A stretch of 64,000 bases of DNA from CAYFZO01 sp964347615 (GCA_964347615.1 CAYFZO010000004.1:1-64000), one strand, 5' to 3'; positions 17,011-26,494 are shown, counted from the stretch's first letter. Program-made: numbers and translations. The notes: generated by a model from the sequence alone, not told the origin.

Positions 17011-17765
17011 CGCGCGACCCGGACCAACCTCAGCGTCTGCAGAAACTGCTTGCGGGCGAGGGTTTCGGTGCGCGGCGCGACGTCGAAGAGTTGATTCGTC
17101 TCGGCAGGGTCCGGATCAACGGTCGCACTGCGCGCTTGGGTGACCGCGCGAGCGCGTGCGACGCGATCCTGGTTGATGGGAAACGCGTCGCCGTCCGCGG
17201 CGCCGGCGCGGCGCGGGTAATCGCCTACCACAAGCCTTGCGGCGAGGTCGTCAGCCGCGAAAGCGGTTCTCACGCGACGGTGTTTTCCCGTTTTCCGAAA
17301 CTCGAGCGCGGGCGCTGGATCAGCGTGGGACGCCTTGACGTCAACACTTCGGGGGTGCTGCTTGCGTGCAACGACGGCGAGCTCGCGCATCGGCTGATGC
17401 ACCCTTCGTACCGCGTGCCGCGCACCTATCTGGTGCGCGTCAGGGGGAAAGCCGTGGCCGAAGCCCTGCGGAGCTTGCGCGAGGGCGTCGCACTCGACGG
17501 CCGCACCGCGCGGTTTGAGACGATCGAGAGCAAGGGCGGCACGAGCGGGGTCAATCGTTGGTTCGAGGTCACGTTGCGCGAAGGACGCAACCGTGAAGTG
17601 CGGCGTCTGTGGCAGTCGCAGGGGCTTGAAGTCAGTCGGCTGATCAGGACCGATTTCGCCGGAGTGGGGCTTGATACGCCTCCCGGAACGTGGCGCGATC
17701 TCGGCGGCGAAGACTTGATGAAGTTGTACCGTGCGACCGATCTTGAACCGCCGCCTTCGCGGTGA
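17007..17765 (+). CDS. rluB: 23S rRNA pseudouridine synthase of the RsuA/RluB family
   Basis: 252 residues. An N-terminal S4 RNA-binding domain (RLQKLLAGEGFGARRDVEEL, GRVRINGRTA) precedes the catalytic domain, which has the nucleophile Asp in SVGRLDVNTSGVLL and EGRNREVRRLW near the end. It probably modifies U2605 of 23S rRNA; RluE/RluF-like specificity cannot be excluded. The position after scpA-scpB is typical of rluB. The start is TTG overlapping the scpB stop. Confidence 0.9.
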   Translation: MTRDPDQPQRLQKLLAGEGFGARRDVEELIRLGRVRINGRTARLGDRASACDAILVDGKRVAVRGAGAARVIAYHKPCGEVVSRESGSHATVFSRFPKLERGRWISVGRLDVNTSGVLLACNDGELAHRLMHPSYRVPRTYLVRVRGKAVAEALRSLREGVALDGRTARFETIESKGGTSGVNRWFEVTLREGRNREVRRLWQSQGLEVSRLIRTDFAGVGLDTPPGTWRDLGGEDLMKLYRATDLEPPPSR

Positions 17766-17832
17766 CGGCTTGCGTCGCGGGGGCATCCGCGCTACAAATG
17801 CGGAACCGGTTTTACGATTAACCGTGATTCTT

Positions 17833-19680
17833 ATGGCGGCAAATCCTGAGTCAGACGTGAAAAGGGCGCGCGTGAGCGGCGCCGATATCATCGTGCGGGT
17901 TCTCGCGGACCTCGGCGTGGACACGATTTTCGGCTACAGCGGCGGTGCGATACTGCCGACCTACGACGCGATTTTTCGTTACAACGAGGAGCACGCCAGC
18001 GAAAGCGGCAAAGAGCCGATCAACCTCATCGTGCCCGCGAACGAGCAAGGGGCGGGTTTCATGGCGGCGGGTTACGCGCGAGCGAGCGGTCGCCCCGGCG
18101 TGTTTCTGGTGACTTCGGGGCCGGGTGCGACCAATTCGGTGACGCCGATCCGCGACTGCATGGCGGATTCGATCCCGGTGGTCTTGATCAGCGGACAGGT
18201 GCCGACCGCCGCGATGGGCACCGATGCTTTTCAGGAAGCGCCGATTTTCAACGTCATGAGCGCGTGCGCCAAGCACGTGTTCCTGGTCAAGAAGCCCGAG
18301 TTGTTGGAAGCGACGATGCGCGCCGCGTTTGAAGTCGCCGTCACCGGCAGGCCGGGCCCCGTGGTCGTCGATATACCGAAAGACGTGCAGAACTGGGAAG
18401 GCGAGTACCGGGGCGAGGGAACCCTTGAGCTGCGTGGTTATCGCATGCGCATAAACGAGATCCTCGCCAACCGCCTGACCCCCGAGAAGTGCCGGGACTT
18501 TTTCGCCTGGCTCGGGCGGTGCAAACGTCCGCTGTTGTACGTCGGCGGCGGGGTGATACACGCGGGCGCTTCCGAGCAGTTGCGGGCCTTCATCGAAAGG
18601 TACCGCTTGCCGGTGGTGACTACGCTGATGGGAATCAGCGCCGCTGACACGACGGACGAGCTGAGCATGCACATGCTCGGCATGCACGGCACCGCCTACG
18701 CCAATTACGCGGTCGAGGATTGCGACGCGCTGATTGCGGTCGGCGCGCGTTTTGACGACCGCGTCGCCGGGCGCCCCGAGCTGTTCGCGCCCAACGCGCG
18801 TTGCATCATGCACGTTGATATAGACGGGGCCGAGATCGGCAAGGTCAAGGAAACCGACTGGCATCATCACGGCGACGCGGCGGTAACCCTGCAGGATTTG
18901 ATGCGCAACGACGGCGGCTTCAAATCGGACTTCGAGGAATGGGGCGAGTATCTGAAACGGATGAAAAAGGAATACGCACTCGCTTACGATCGCGACAGCG
19001 AATTGGTTCAGCCGTACTACGTGCTCGAGGAATTGAACAAGCTGATTTGCGGGGAAGCCGTGATTTCAACGGGCGTCGGCCAGCATCAGATGTGGGCCGC
19101 GCAGTACCTCGACTACAGGCATCCGCGCAGCTGGCTGACCTCGGGATCCATGGGCACCATGGGGTTCGGTCTGCCCGCGGCGATCGGTGCACAGCTTGCG
19201 TGCCCCGGCAAGACGGTGATCGACATAGACGGCGACGGCAGCCTGCGCATGAACTTCGGCGAACTCGAGACCGTGACCACTTACGATTTGCCCGTGAAGA
19301 TACTGTTGCTGAACAATCACGGCGACGGCATGGTGCGCCAATGGCAAAAGACCTTTTTCAAGAACCGCTTCGTCGGCAGCGACAAATCCCTGCATCGTAA
19401 GGACTTCGTCAAGGCGGCGGCAGCCGACGGTTTCAGGTTTGCGAAGCGGATTTCGCGCAAGAGCGAAGTGCCCGCGACGCTCGAGGAGTTCGTCGCGGTG
19501 CGCGAGCCGGCTTTTCTCGAGGTGATAATAGATCAAGACGCGGGCGTGTACCCGATGGTGAGTCCGGGTTCCGGATACCGGCAGATGATTACCGGCGACT
19601 ATATCAAGAAGCGCCCGGAGGACCTCGGTGAAAATGAAACCGAGAGGGTGGATCCGATCAAAAGCCCGAACATGTTTTAG
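17833..19680 (+). CDS. ilvB: Acetolactate synthase large-subunit family, thiamine-diphosphate enzyme
   Basis: 615 residues. Seen: the N-terminal GADIIVRVLADLGVDTIFGY, the catalytic-Glu region VPANEQGAGFMAAGYARASG, and the ThDP motif GDGSLRMNFGELETVTTYDL followed by LLNNHGDGMVRQWQ, as in acetohydroxyacid synthases. It condenses two pyruvates, or pyruvate with 2-ketobutyrate. No regulatory subunit (ilvN) or ilvC is adjacent, which is unusual for a biosynthetic enzyme. The ATG at 17833 is chosen; GTG 17824 is an alternative. No clear ribosome-binding site is seen. Confidence 0.85.
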   Translation: MAANPESDVKRARVSGADIIVRVLADLGVDTIFGYSGGAILPTYDAIFRYNEEHASESGKEPINLIVPANEQGAGFMAAGYARASGRPGVFLVTSGPGATNSVTPIRDCMADSIPVVLISGQVPTAAMGTDAFQEAPIFNVMSACAKHVFLVKKPELLEATMRAAFEVAVTGRPGPVVVDIPKDVQNWEGEYRGEGTLELRGYRMRINEILANRLTPEKCRDFFAWLGRCKRPLLYVGGGVIHAGASEQLRAFIERYRLPVVTTLMGISAADTTDELSMHMLGMHGTAYANYAVEDCDALIAVGARFDDRVAGRPELFAPNARCIMHVDIDGAEIGKVKETDWHHHGDAAVTLQDLMRNDGGFKSDFEEWGEYLKRMKKEYALAYDRDSELVQPYYVLEELNKLICGEAVISTGVGQHQMWAAQYLDYRHPRSWLTSGSMGTMGFGLPAAIGAQLACPGKTVIDIDGDGSLRMNFGELETVTTYDLPVKILLLNNHGDGMVRQWQKTFFKNRFVGSDKSLHRKDFVKAAAADGFRFAKRISRKSEVPATLEEFVAVREPAFLEVIIDQDAGVYPMVSPGSGYRQMITGDYIKKRPEDLGENETERVDPIKSPNMF

Positions 19681-19769
19681 CGCGTCGCGGCGGATGAACG
19701 CGCGGATCTACCGGCTCGACTCGTCTTGTGAAGCGTCGAACGGGTACGAATAATCCTTGAGGATTTATA

Positions 19770-19775
19770 TATAAT
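19770..19775 (+). promoter_or_regulatory. -10 box (TATAAT) immediately before the second acetolactate-synthase gene
   Basis: A perfect TATAAT in TTTATATATAATTCC ends 7 bases before the ATG at 19783. Transcription from this box would begin at or next to the A of the ATG, predicting a leaderless mRNA. No ribosome-binding site is present in the intervening bases. Confidence 0.5.
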
Positions 19776-19782
19776 TCCCCAA

Positions 19783-21441
19783 ATGAAAGGGTCTGAACTG
19801 CTTGTCAGGTGTCTTGAGAACGAAGGGGTCGAGTACGTTTTCGGCATTCCCGGCGAAGAGAACATCGGCGTGATGGACGCGTTGCTCGACGGCGATTTGC
19901 AATTTATCACTACCCGCCACGAGCAAGGCGCGGCGTTCATGGCCGACGTCTACGGACGACTGACCGGCGATCCGGGGGTATGCCTTTCGACGTTGGGGCC
20001 GGGGGCGACCAATCTGGTTACCGGGTTCGCCGACGCCAACATGGACCGGGCGCCGATCGTCGCTATCGCGGGGCAGGGGGCGACCACCCGCATGCACAAG
20101 GAAAGCCATCAGGTTCTTGACCTGGTCAACCTGTTCGAGCCGATTTCGAAGTACAGCACCGGCATCAGGTCGCCCGAGGTCATCCCGGAGGTGGTGCGCA
20201 AGGCGTTCAAGCTTGCGAAAACCGAAAAACCCGGCGGCTGTTTCATGGATTTGCCGGAAAACATCGGAAACGCCGAGGTCGACGGAGCCGAGCCGCTCGG
20301 CGTCAGGTTTCCGGAGACGCCCGAGGCGCCCGAGGGCAAGGTGCGGGAAGCCGCGGAGCTGATCGCCGCAGCGCGTTTTCCGCTGATTCTTGCCGGCAAC
20401 GGGGTCATACGCGACGGTGCGTGTCGGGAGCTGGTTCGTTTCGCCGAACGCATCCAAGCGCCGGTCGCCAATACTTTCATGGCGAAAGGCTGCATGCCTT
20501 TTTCGCACGAACTGAGCTTCGGCACGGTCGGTCTGCAGGCCAACGATTACGTCGCTTGCGGCTGCGCCCGCGCCGACGTCATTATCTGCGTCGGCTATGA
20601 CATCGTTGAATACCACCCCTATCTGTGGCATCCCGACAAGGACAAGATCCTGATCCACGTTGACCCGAGCCCGGCGGAGGTGGACGAGCATTACATCTGT
20701 AGATCCGCGGCGGTCGGGGACGTCGCTTCGTCGCTCCGGCGCATCGCCGATCTCGCCGCGCCCAAACGCGACCTGCTGAAGCGTAAAAGCCAGATCCTGT
20801 ACACCGGCACGCTGCGCGATTTCATCGTCGAGGAGCTCAATTCCTACGCCGAAGACCGGGGGTTTCCCGTCAAGCCTCAGAAGATACTGTGGGATCTGCG
20901 TCAGGTGCTCGATCCCGAAGACGTCGTGATTTGCGACGTCGGCGCGCATAAGATGTGGCTTGCGAGAATGTACCAAGCTCAAGAACCGAACACCTGCATC
21001 ATTTCCAACGGTTTCGCATCGATGGGCATCGCCGTACCCGGCGCGATCGCCGCCAAGCTGGTACACCCCGACCGCCGGGTGGTTGCGGTCACCGGAGACG
21101 CCGGATTCATGATGAACTCCCAGGAGATCGAGACCGCGCTGAGAATCCGCACTCCGATCGTCGTCCTGATCTGGCGGGACGACGAGTACGGGTTGATTAC
21201 CTGGCATCAGATGAGGGCTTTCGGGCGCACCAGCCACACGTCTTTCACCAATCCGGACTTCGTGAAGTACGCCGAGAGTTTCGGCGCCAAAGGCTACCGG
21301 GTCGAGGCCGCCGACGAGCTGGTGCCGGTGCTCAAGCGTGCGCTCGAGGACGAAGTGACGGCGGTGATTGATTGCCCGGTTGATTATTCGGTGAACTTGG
21401 AGTTCACCGACCGCATGGGGCATCTCGTGTGCCCTATATAA
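19783..21441 (+). CDS. alsS: AlsS-type acetolactate synthase (ThDP enzyme)
   Basis: 552 residues. Seen: MKGSELLVRCLENEGVEYVF, the catalytic Glu in TTRHEQGAAFMADVYGRLTG, LGPGATNLVTG, the ThDP motif TGDAGFMMNSQEIETAL, and WRDDEYGLITWHQMRAFGRT as in catabolic acetolactate synthases. No alsD (acetolactate decarboxylase) is adjacent; instead an aldehyde dehydrogenase follows 73 bp later. The true product may therefore be an aldehyde or a different acyloin. The assignment rests on motifs only. Confidence 0.82.
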   Translation: MKGSELLVRCLENEGVEYVFGIPGEENIGVMDALLDGDLQFITTRHEQGAAFMADVYGRLTGDPGVCLSTLGPGATNLVTGFADANMDRAPIVAIAGQGATTRMHKESHQVLDLVNLFEPISKYSTGIRSPEVIPEVVRKAFKLAKTEKPGGCFMDLPENIGNAEVDGAEPLGVRFPETPEAPEGKVREAAELIAAARFPLILAGNGVIRDGACRELVRFAERIQAPVANTFMAKGCMPFSHELSFGTVGLQANDYVACGCARADVIICVGYDIVEYHPYLWHPDKDKILIHVDPSPAEVDEHYICRSAAVGDVASSLRRIADLAAPKRDLLKRKSQILYTGTLRDFIVEELNSYAEDRGFPVKPQKILWDLRQVLDPEDVVICDVGAHKMWLARMYQAQEPNTCIISNGFASMGIAVPGAIAAKLVHPDRRVVAVTGDAGFMMNSQEIETALRIRTPIVVLIWRDDEYGLITWHQMRAFGRTSHTSFTNPDFVKYAESFGAKGYRVEAADELVPVLKRALEDEVTAVIDCPVDYSVNLEFTDRMGHLVCPI

Positions 21442-21442
21442 T
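21437..21442 (+). promoter_or_regulatory. Probable -10 box (TATAAT) of the aldehyde dehydrogenase gene
   Basis: A perfect TATAAT overlaps the stop codon of the upstream synthase gene, 72 bp before the next ATG. It suggests that the dehydrogenase also has its own promoter. No strong -35 box was identified. Confidence 0.4.
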
Positions 21443-21514
21443 GGCCCGTGCGTCGTCGGATCGCGCCTGCTGCGGCTTTGACGCGACGTTTAACCATCGA
21501 AGGGAGGAGTCGGG

Positions 21515-22945
21515 ATGGATTACGCAGCGATGACGGTGGGTGCCGAAGCCGCCGGCGAACGGAAAGTTCATTCGCCGTGGAACGGAGAATGCATCGGCAG
21601 CGTCGCAACCGCCGACGCCGCAATCGCGGAGCGCGCGCTTGCGGCGGCGTACGCGGTGTACGAAAACCGTGACGCGTGGCTGACGCCGGCGCGTCGCGTC
21701 GAGATCCTCAGTGAAGCCGGACGGATCGTGGAATCGCGGCTGGATGAGTTGACCCTGCAGGCCGCCGCCGAAGGCGGCAAGCCTCTAACGGACTCGCGGG
21801 TCGAATTGGTGCGTGCCGTTGACGGTTTGCGCAGCTGCGTCGAATGCGTGCGCACCGCGCACGGCGAGGAGATTCCGATGGGCATCAACGCGAGCTCGAT
21901 GAACCGCCTGGCGATGACGCGCCGCGAGCCGATCGGCGTGGTGCTCGCTTTCAGCGCGTTCAACCACCCGATGAACCTGATCGTGCATCAGGTCGGCCCC
22001 GCGATAGCCGCGGGTTGCCCGGTGGTCGTCAAGCCCGCGCCCGACACGCCGCTGTCGTGTTTCGCGCTCGTCGGCATCTTGCGCGAAGCCGGGTTGCCCG
22101 AAGAGTATTGCCAGGCTTTGCTGGTAGACAACGAAGTCGCCGGTACGCTTGCCGCCGACCCGCGGGTCGGTTTTTTCAGCTTTATCGGCAGCGCCAGGGT
22201 CGGTTGGAGCTTGCGCGGCAAACTTGCGCCGGGCACGCGTTGCGCGTTGGAGCACGGTGGCGCCGCGCCGGTGATCGTCGCCGCCGACGCGGACCTTGAC
22301 GACGCCCTGCCGCTGATTGCGAAAGGCGGCTTTTACCACGCCGGGCAGGTTTGCGTGTCGGTGCAGCGGGTGTACGCGCACGCCTCGGTTGCACCGCGCG
22401 TCGCCGACGGTCTTGCGGAACTGGCGCGCAGGATGAAGATAGGCGACCCGACCGAAGCCGACGTCGACGTCGGGCCGCTGATCAGGAAGCGCGAGGTTGA
22501 CCGGGTCGAGCAATGGGTGGACGAAGCGGTCGCCGCCGGCGCAAAGCTTGTTTGCGGCGGTGAACGCGTCGAGGATCACGCCTACGCGTGCACCGTGCTC
22601 GTCGACCCGCCCGACGACGCGAAAGTCAGCAAGGAAGAGGTGTTCGGTCCGGTGATTTGCGTGTACTCCTGCACCGACGTCAACGAGGCAATTCGCCGCG
22701 CCAACGCGGTGCCGTTTTCGTTTCAGGCGGCGGTGGTCACGCGCGATATAGACACCGCGATGCGTTGCTACCGCGGTCTCGACGCGGCCACGGTGATGAT
22801 CAACGACCAAACCGCGTTTCGCGTCGACTGGATGCCTTTCGCCGGGCACAAGGTTTCGGGACACGGGACCGGGGGCATTCGCTATACCTTCGAAGACATG
22901 CAAATCGAGAAACTGATGGTGCTGCGTTCCCGCGGCCTGAGTTGA
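21515..22945 (+). CDS. NAD(P)-dependent aldehyde dehydrogenase
   Basis: 476 residues of the aldehyde dehydrogenase superfamily. Seen: VLAFSAFNHPMNLIVHQVGP, PVVVKPAPDTPLSC, FIGSARVGWSLR, the general base in ALEHGGAAP, the catalytic Cys in HAGQVCVSVQRV, and EEVFGPVICVY. It resembles glycolaldehyde/lactaldehyde-type and non-phosphorylating GAPDH-like members; the substrate cannot be fixed from sequence. A GGAGG site lies just before the ATG. The neighbouring ThDP enzymes suggest a short-chain aldehyde as substrate. Confidence 0.9.
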   Translation: MDYAAMTVGAEAAGERKVHSPWNGECIGSVATADAAIAERALAAAYAVYENRDAWLTPARRVEILSEAGRIVESRLDELTLQAAAEGGKPLTDSRVELVRAVDGLRSCVECVRTAHGEEIPMGINASSMNRLAMTRREPIGVVLAFSAFNHPMNLIVHQVGPAIAAGCPVVVKPAPDTPLSCFALVGILREAGLPEEYCQALLVDNEVAGTLAADPRVGFFSFIGSARVGWSLRGKLAPGTRCALEHGGAAPVIVAADADLDDALPLIAKGGFYHAGQVCVSVQRVYAHASVAPRVADGLAELARRMKIGDPTEADVDVGPLIRKREVDRVEQWVDEAVAAGAKLVCGGERVEDHAYACTVLVDPPDDAKVSKEEVFGPVICVYSCTDVNEAIRRANAVPFSFQAAVVTRDIDTAMRCYRGLDAATVMINDQTAFRVDWMPFAGHKVSGHGTGGIRYTFEDMQIEKLMVLRSRGLS

Positions 22946-24285
22946 GCGCGCGCGTCAAGGTCGATCCGTTGCACGATGCAGCAGAACAACGGGCGCACGC
23001 TCGGCCCGTCAGCCGTTATCCGGCGAAAAGTTTCGGTCTTTCCCGGAAAGTGTTTCCTCAAAGGGTGCTCGACGTGGTGGAGACCCTGCACGATCGGGGG
23101 TATGAATCCTACATCGTCGGCGGCGGGGTGCGCGATTTCCTGCTGGGATACAAGCCCAAGGATTTCGACGTCGCAACCAGCGCGCGCCCCGAGCAAGTGG
23201 CCGCCCTGTTTCCCCGTTGCCGGCTCATAGGCAGGCGGTTTCGCCTCGCGCACGTGCGCGATCCGCGCAACTGGCGTGAAATCACCGAGGTCGCGACGTT
23301 CCGGGCTTTGCTGAGCGAGTCGGGCGACAGCGTGCTTGAAAACAAGCGCATCATCCGCGACAACGCTTACGGTTCCCTCGAGGACGACGTCTTGCGCCGC
23401 GACTTCACCGTCAATTCGATGTATTACAACCCATTCTCCGGCGAGCTGGTTTGCCACAGCGACGCACCCGCCGACATCAAAAGCCGTCGTTTGCGCTCGA
23501 TCGGGAACCCGTGGGCGCGCTATCACGAAGATCCGGTGCGGATGTTGCGCGCGATTCGTTTCACCGCGAAACTCGACTTGAAGATGGCCCCCGACGTGGC
23601 GCGGCAGATTCACGCGTTGGCGCCGTTGATCAAGGACGTGCCGGCGTCGAGGTTGTTCGAGGAAAGCATCAAGCTGTTTCACAGCGGCGCCTCGCTCAGG
23701 GTTTATGAGTTGTTGCAGGAATACGGGTTGTTCGGAATGCTTTATCCCGACGCCGCCCGCCGCCTCGAGGAAGACCGTGACGAAGGCTTGCGCGAGCGTT
23801 TTCTCCGGGCTTTGTTCGAGAATACCGACGCGCGCGTCGGTGCGGGCAAGCCGGTGTCGCCGGCGTTCGTGTTGGCGGCGTTGTTTTGGCTCGGCGCCGA
23901 GCATCTGTGCCTGCAGGCCGAGCGCCGCCAGGTCGCGTTGAGCTGGCACCAAGCCGTAGGGAACGCGTGGAAACGACAGCAACGATACGTGTCGTCTCCG
24001 CGCAAGCTGACCGCCGTTGCGCGGGCGATCTGCCTGCTCCAGAAGCGGTTTGGAAGCCGCAGGAGCAAACACCTGTACTTTGTCTTCAACCATCCCCGGT
24101 TTCGCGCCGCGTATGATTTTCTGTGCTTGCGCGCCGACGGCGGAATGGGTGACCGCGTCCAAGCCGAATGGTGGACGCAGTTTCAGGAAACCGACTCCGC
24201 GGGGCGCAGGGAAATGCTGCACCAACGCACCGGTGCGCGACGACGCAAGAGAAAGCGGGGAATTGCGTCCGATCGTGGGCAATGA
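22942..24285 (+). CDS. pcnB: Poly(A) polymerase I / nucleotidyltransferase (PcnB)
   Basis: 447 residues if TTG 22942, which overlaps the preceding stop, is used. Motifs: SYIVGGGVRDFLLGYKPKDF followed by DVAT (metal-binding aspartates), LIGRRFRLAHV, EVATFRALLSESGD, RRDFTVNSMYYNP and YHEDPVRMLRAIRFTAKLDL. The C-terminus is basic (GARRRKRKRG), as in PcnB rather than CCA-adding enzymes. It adds 3' poly(A) tails that promote RNA decay. The pcnB-folK-kinase-panB order is common in beta- and gammaproteobacteria. The exact start is uncertain. Confidence 0.9.
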   Translation: MSARVKVDPLHDAAEQRAHARPVSRYPAKSFGLSRKVFPQRVLDVVETLHDRGYESYIVGGGVRDFLLGYKPKDFDVATSARPEQVAALFPRCRLIGRRFRLAHVRDPRNWREITEVATFRALLSESGDSVLENKRIIRDNAYGSLEDDVLRRDFTVNSMYYNPFSGELVCHSDAPADIKSRRLRSIGNPWARYHEDPVRMLRAIRFTAKLDLKMAPDVARQIHALAPLIKDVPASRLFEESIKLFHSGASLRVYELLQEYGLFGMLYPDAARRLEEDRDEGLRERFLRALFENTDARVGAGKPVSPAFVLAALFWLGAEHLCLQAERRQVALSWHQAVGNAWKRQQRYVSSPRKLTAVARAICLLQKRFGSRRSKHLYFVFNHPRFRAAYDFLCLRADGGMGDRVQAEWWTQFQETDSAGRREMLHQRTGARRRKRKRGIASDRGQ

Positions 24286-24459
24286 AAACGCCCTCTGCGA
24301 TTCCTTTGCTTTTGCTCGGATACCATGCGTAGAATCTCCGTCAAACCTCACTGCGTTTGTGACTCGGCTTTCGGGGACCGGGCGGTCGGACGCGGAGACG
24401 GCGACGCCGGTCGTCCCGTGAAGCGTCGAATCGATCCGGAGGTCTTTGCGGGCTGATGC

Positions 24460-24990
24460 ATGCAACCCCGGAAAAACAAGATGGACCGTCGGCGTGAAGT
24501 CACCGCGACGATTGCGGTCGGCGCCAATCTGGGGGACGCGGGGAAGACCGTCGCCCGTGCCTTGTCGCGGCTCGCACGCGTCGAAAACACGCGGTTGCGC
24601 GTCCGCTCGGCGTTGTACCGCAGTGCGCCCGTGGGCCCCGCCGGGCAAGCCGACTACGTCAACGCCGCCGCGGTGGTGACAACCTCGCTGTCGCCGCTCG
24701 AGCTGCTCGACGCCTTGCATGCGATCGAAGCAGAGTTCGGACGCGAACGTTGCGGCGAACGCTGGGGTCCGCGCACCTTGGACCTCGACATCGTGACCTA
24801 CAACGCCCGCGAAATCGCCGAGGAGCGGCTGACCGTGCCGCACCCCGAAGCGCATCACCGCTGTTTCGTATTGGTGCCGCTCGCCGAAATCGCCCCCGAC
24901 GTGTTGATTCCGGGACACGGCTTGGTCGGCGACCTTGTCGGGGAGTGCGACACCGGCGCGGTTCACAAGCTCCCCTCGGGACCGACGTGA
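24460..24990 (+). CDS. folK: HPPK, 2-amino-4-hydroxy-6-hydroxymethyldihydropteridine diphosphokinase
   Basis: 176 residues. Signature RWGPRTLDLDIVTY plus TIAVGANLGD near the N-terminus and LTVPHPEAHHRCFVLVPLAE. It pyrophosphorylates the pterin precursor in folate synthesis. ATG 24460 and ATG 24481 are both possible starts; the second begins nearer to the conserved domain. It overlaps the next gene by 4 bp (GTGA). Confidence 0.94.
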   Translation: MQPRKNKMDRRREVTATIAVGANLGDAGKTVARALSRLARVENTRLRVRSALYRSAPVGPAGQADYVNAAAVVTTSLSPLELLDALHAIEAEFGRERCGERWGPRTLDLDIVTYNAREIAEERLTVPHPEAHHRCFVLVPLAEIAPDVLIPGHGLVGDLVGECDTGAVHKLPSGPT

Positions 24991-25652
24991 GCGCGACGCC
25001 TTCCTACGTCGCGGTCGAAGGCCCCATCGGTGCCGGGAAGACCAGTTTGGCGCGCAAGCTCGCCGATGATTTTTCGGCGCGGCTGATACTCGAGCAGGCG
25101 GACGACAATCCGTTTCTCGATCGCTTTTACCGCGACCCGAAAACGTTGGGATTGCCGACCCAGCTGTATTTCCTGACGACCCGCGTCCAGCAGCTGCAGA
25201 TCCTCCGCCAGGAGGACATCTTCTCAAGCGTCAGCGTCAGCGACTTCCTGTTGGAGAAAGATCGTCTTTTCGCCGAAATGATACTCGACGAAGAGCAGCT
25301 CAAGCTGTACGGTTTCATCTATGAAAAATTGACCGCGGACTTAGTCAAGCCGGATCTCGTGATCTACCTGCAAGCACCGGTCGAGGTGCTCATGCAGCGC
25401 ATCCAGAAACGCGGACGACGCTTCGAAAGGTTGATAGAGAAGCGCTATATCGAGGATTTGATCTCGGCGTACCTTGATTTCTTTCACCACTATCAGGACG
25501 CTCCGCTTCTGGTCATCAACGTCGGTGAGATAGATTTCGTCGGGAACCGGGCGGATTACCGACGTTTGATCGAACGCATAGACGCGATGCGCAACGCGCC
25601 GGCGCGTTCGGGCAGGTACTATTACAATCCGGCGCCGTACGAGTTGACCTGA
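24987..25652 (+). CDS. Deoxynucleoside kinase (deoxyadenosine/deoxyguanosine kinase family)
   Basis: 221 residues. P-loop VEGPIGAGKTSLARKLADDF at the N-terminus, then EQADDNPFLDRFY, SVSDFLLEKDRLFA and the lid-like RIQKRGRRFERLIEKRYIED. It phosphorylates deoxynucleosides for salvage. The GTG start overlaps the folK stop, and panB follows 26 bp later. The reading frame extends upstream of the GTG, but that part is antisense-like filler within folK. Confidence 0.9.
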   Translation: MSATPSYVAVEGPIGAGKTSLARKLADDFSARLILEQADDNPFLDRFYRDPKTLGLPTQLYFLTTRVQQLQILRQEDIFSSVSVSDFLLEKDRLFAEMILDEEQLKLYGFIYEKLTADLVKPDLVIYLQAPVEVLMQRIQKRGRRFERLIEKRYIEDLISAYLDFFHHYQDAPLLVINVGEIDFVGNRADYRRLIERIDAMRNAPARSGRYYYNPAPYELT

Positions 25653-25678
25653 TTCGTATTTTCGCCGCGGGAGACGCC

Positions 25679-26494
25679 ATGAGTTTGCACAACGGAGACA
25701 CCAGAATCACGCTTGCCTCGCTGAAAGCGATGAAGGCCGGCGGCGAGAAGATCGCGTGCCTGACCGCTTACGACGCCTCGTTCGGTCGAGTGCTCGACGA
25801 AGCCGGGGTCGAGGTGGTCTTGGTCGGCGACAGCCTCGGGATCGTGGTCCAAGGGGAAGACACGACCGTGCCGGTGAGTTTGGACGACGTGGCGTACCAC
25901 TGCCGCTGCGTTGCGCGCAGCGTCCGCCGCGCGCTGATTGTTTGCGACATGCCGTTCATGAGCTATTGCACGGTTGACAAGGCGTTGAGTAACGCGGCTC
26001 GGCTGATGCAGGAAGGCGGTGCGCACGTCGTCAAGCTCGAGGCCGGCGCACATCAGGTCGAGATCGTGCGCGCGCTGGCGACCCGAGGCGTCGCGTGTTG
26101 CGCCCACGTCGGCTTGCGCCCTCAGTGGATGCACAAGCTCGGCGGCTACAAGGTACAGGCGAGAGAGGCTGCTTCGGCCGACCAATTGCTCGACGAAGCG
26201 AAAGCGCTCGTCGAGGCCGGCGCCGACCTGCTGGTGCTCGAGTGCGTCCCCGCCCGGGTCGGAGAAGGAATCAGCGCTGAAGTGGAGGTGCCGGTCATCG
26301 GCATCGGCGCCGGCGCCGGTTGCGACGGGCAGGTGCTGGTGTTGCACGACGTCATCGGAATGACTCGCCCGTCGCCGCGCTTTGCGAAGGATTTCCTGCA
26401 CGGTCGAGATTCGATCCGGGACGCCGTCGCCGCCTACGTCGCCGCGGTCAAGGGTCGTACGTTTCCGGCGCCCGAGCACGTCTATACGTCCTGA
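25679..26494 (+). CDS. panB: Ketopantoate hydroxymethyltransferase
   Basis: 271 residues. KIACLTAYDASFGRVLDEAG, VVLVGDSLGIVVQGEDTTVP, DMPFMSYCTVDKALSNAARL, and the catalytic-Glu region LLVLECVPARVGEGISAEVE. It uses methylene-THF to hydroxymethylate 2-ketoisovalerate, the first step to pantothenate. It is first of the panB-panC-panD cluster; coaX is elsewhere in the window. Confidence 0.97.
   Translation: MSLHNGDTRITLASLKAMKAGGEKIACLTAYDASFGRVLDEAGVEVVLVGDSLGIVVQGEDTTVPVSLDDVAYHCRCVARSVRRALIVCDMPFMSYCTVDKALSNAARLMQEGGAHVVKLEAGAHQVEIVRALATRGVACCAHVGLRPQWMHKLGGYKVQAREAASADQLLDEAKALVEAGADLLVLECVPARVGEGISAEVEVPVIGIGAGAGCDGQVLVLHDVIGMTRPSPRFAKDFLHGRDSIRDAVAAYVAAVKGRTFPAPEHVYTS

Noticed and set aside
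22882..25227. 781-codon minus-strand open frame opposite pcnB, folK and the kinase gene
   Set aside because: It spans three clear plus-strand genes and has random composition, so it is an antisense artefact of high GC.
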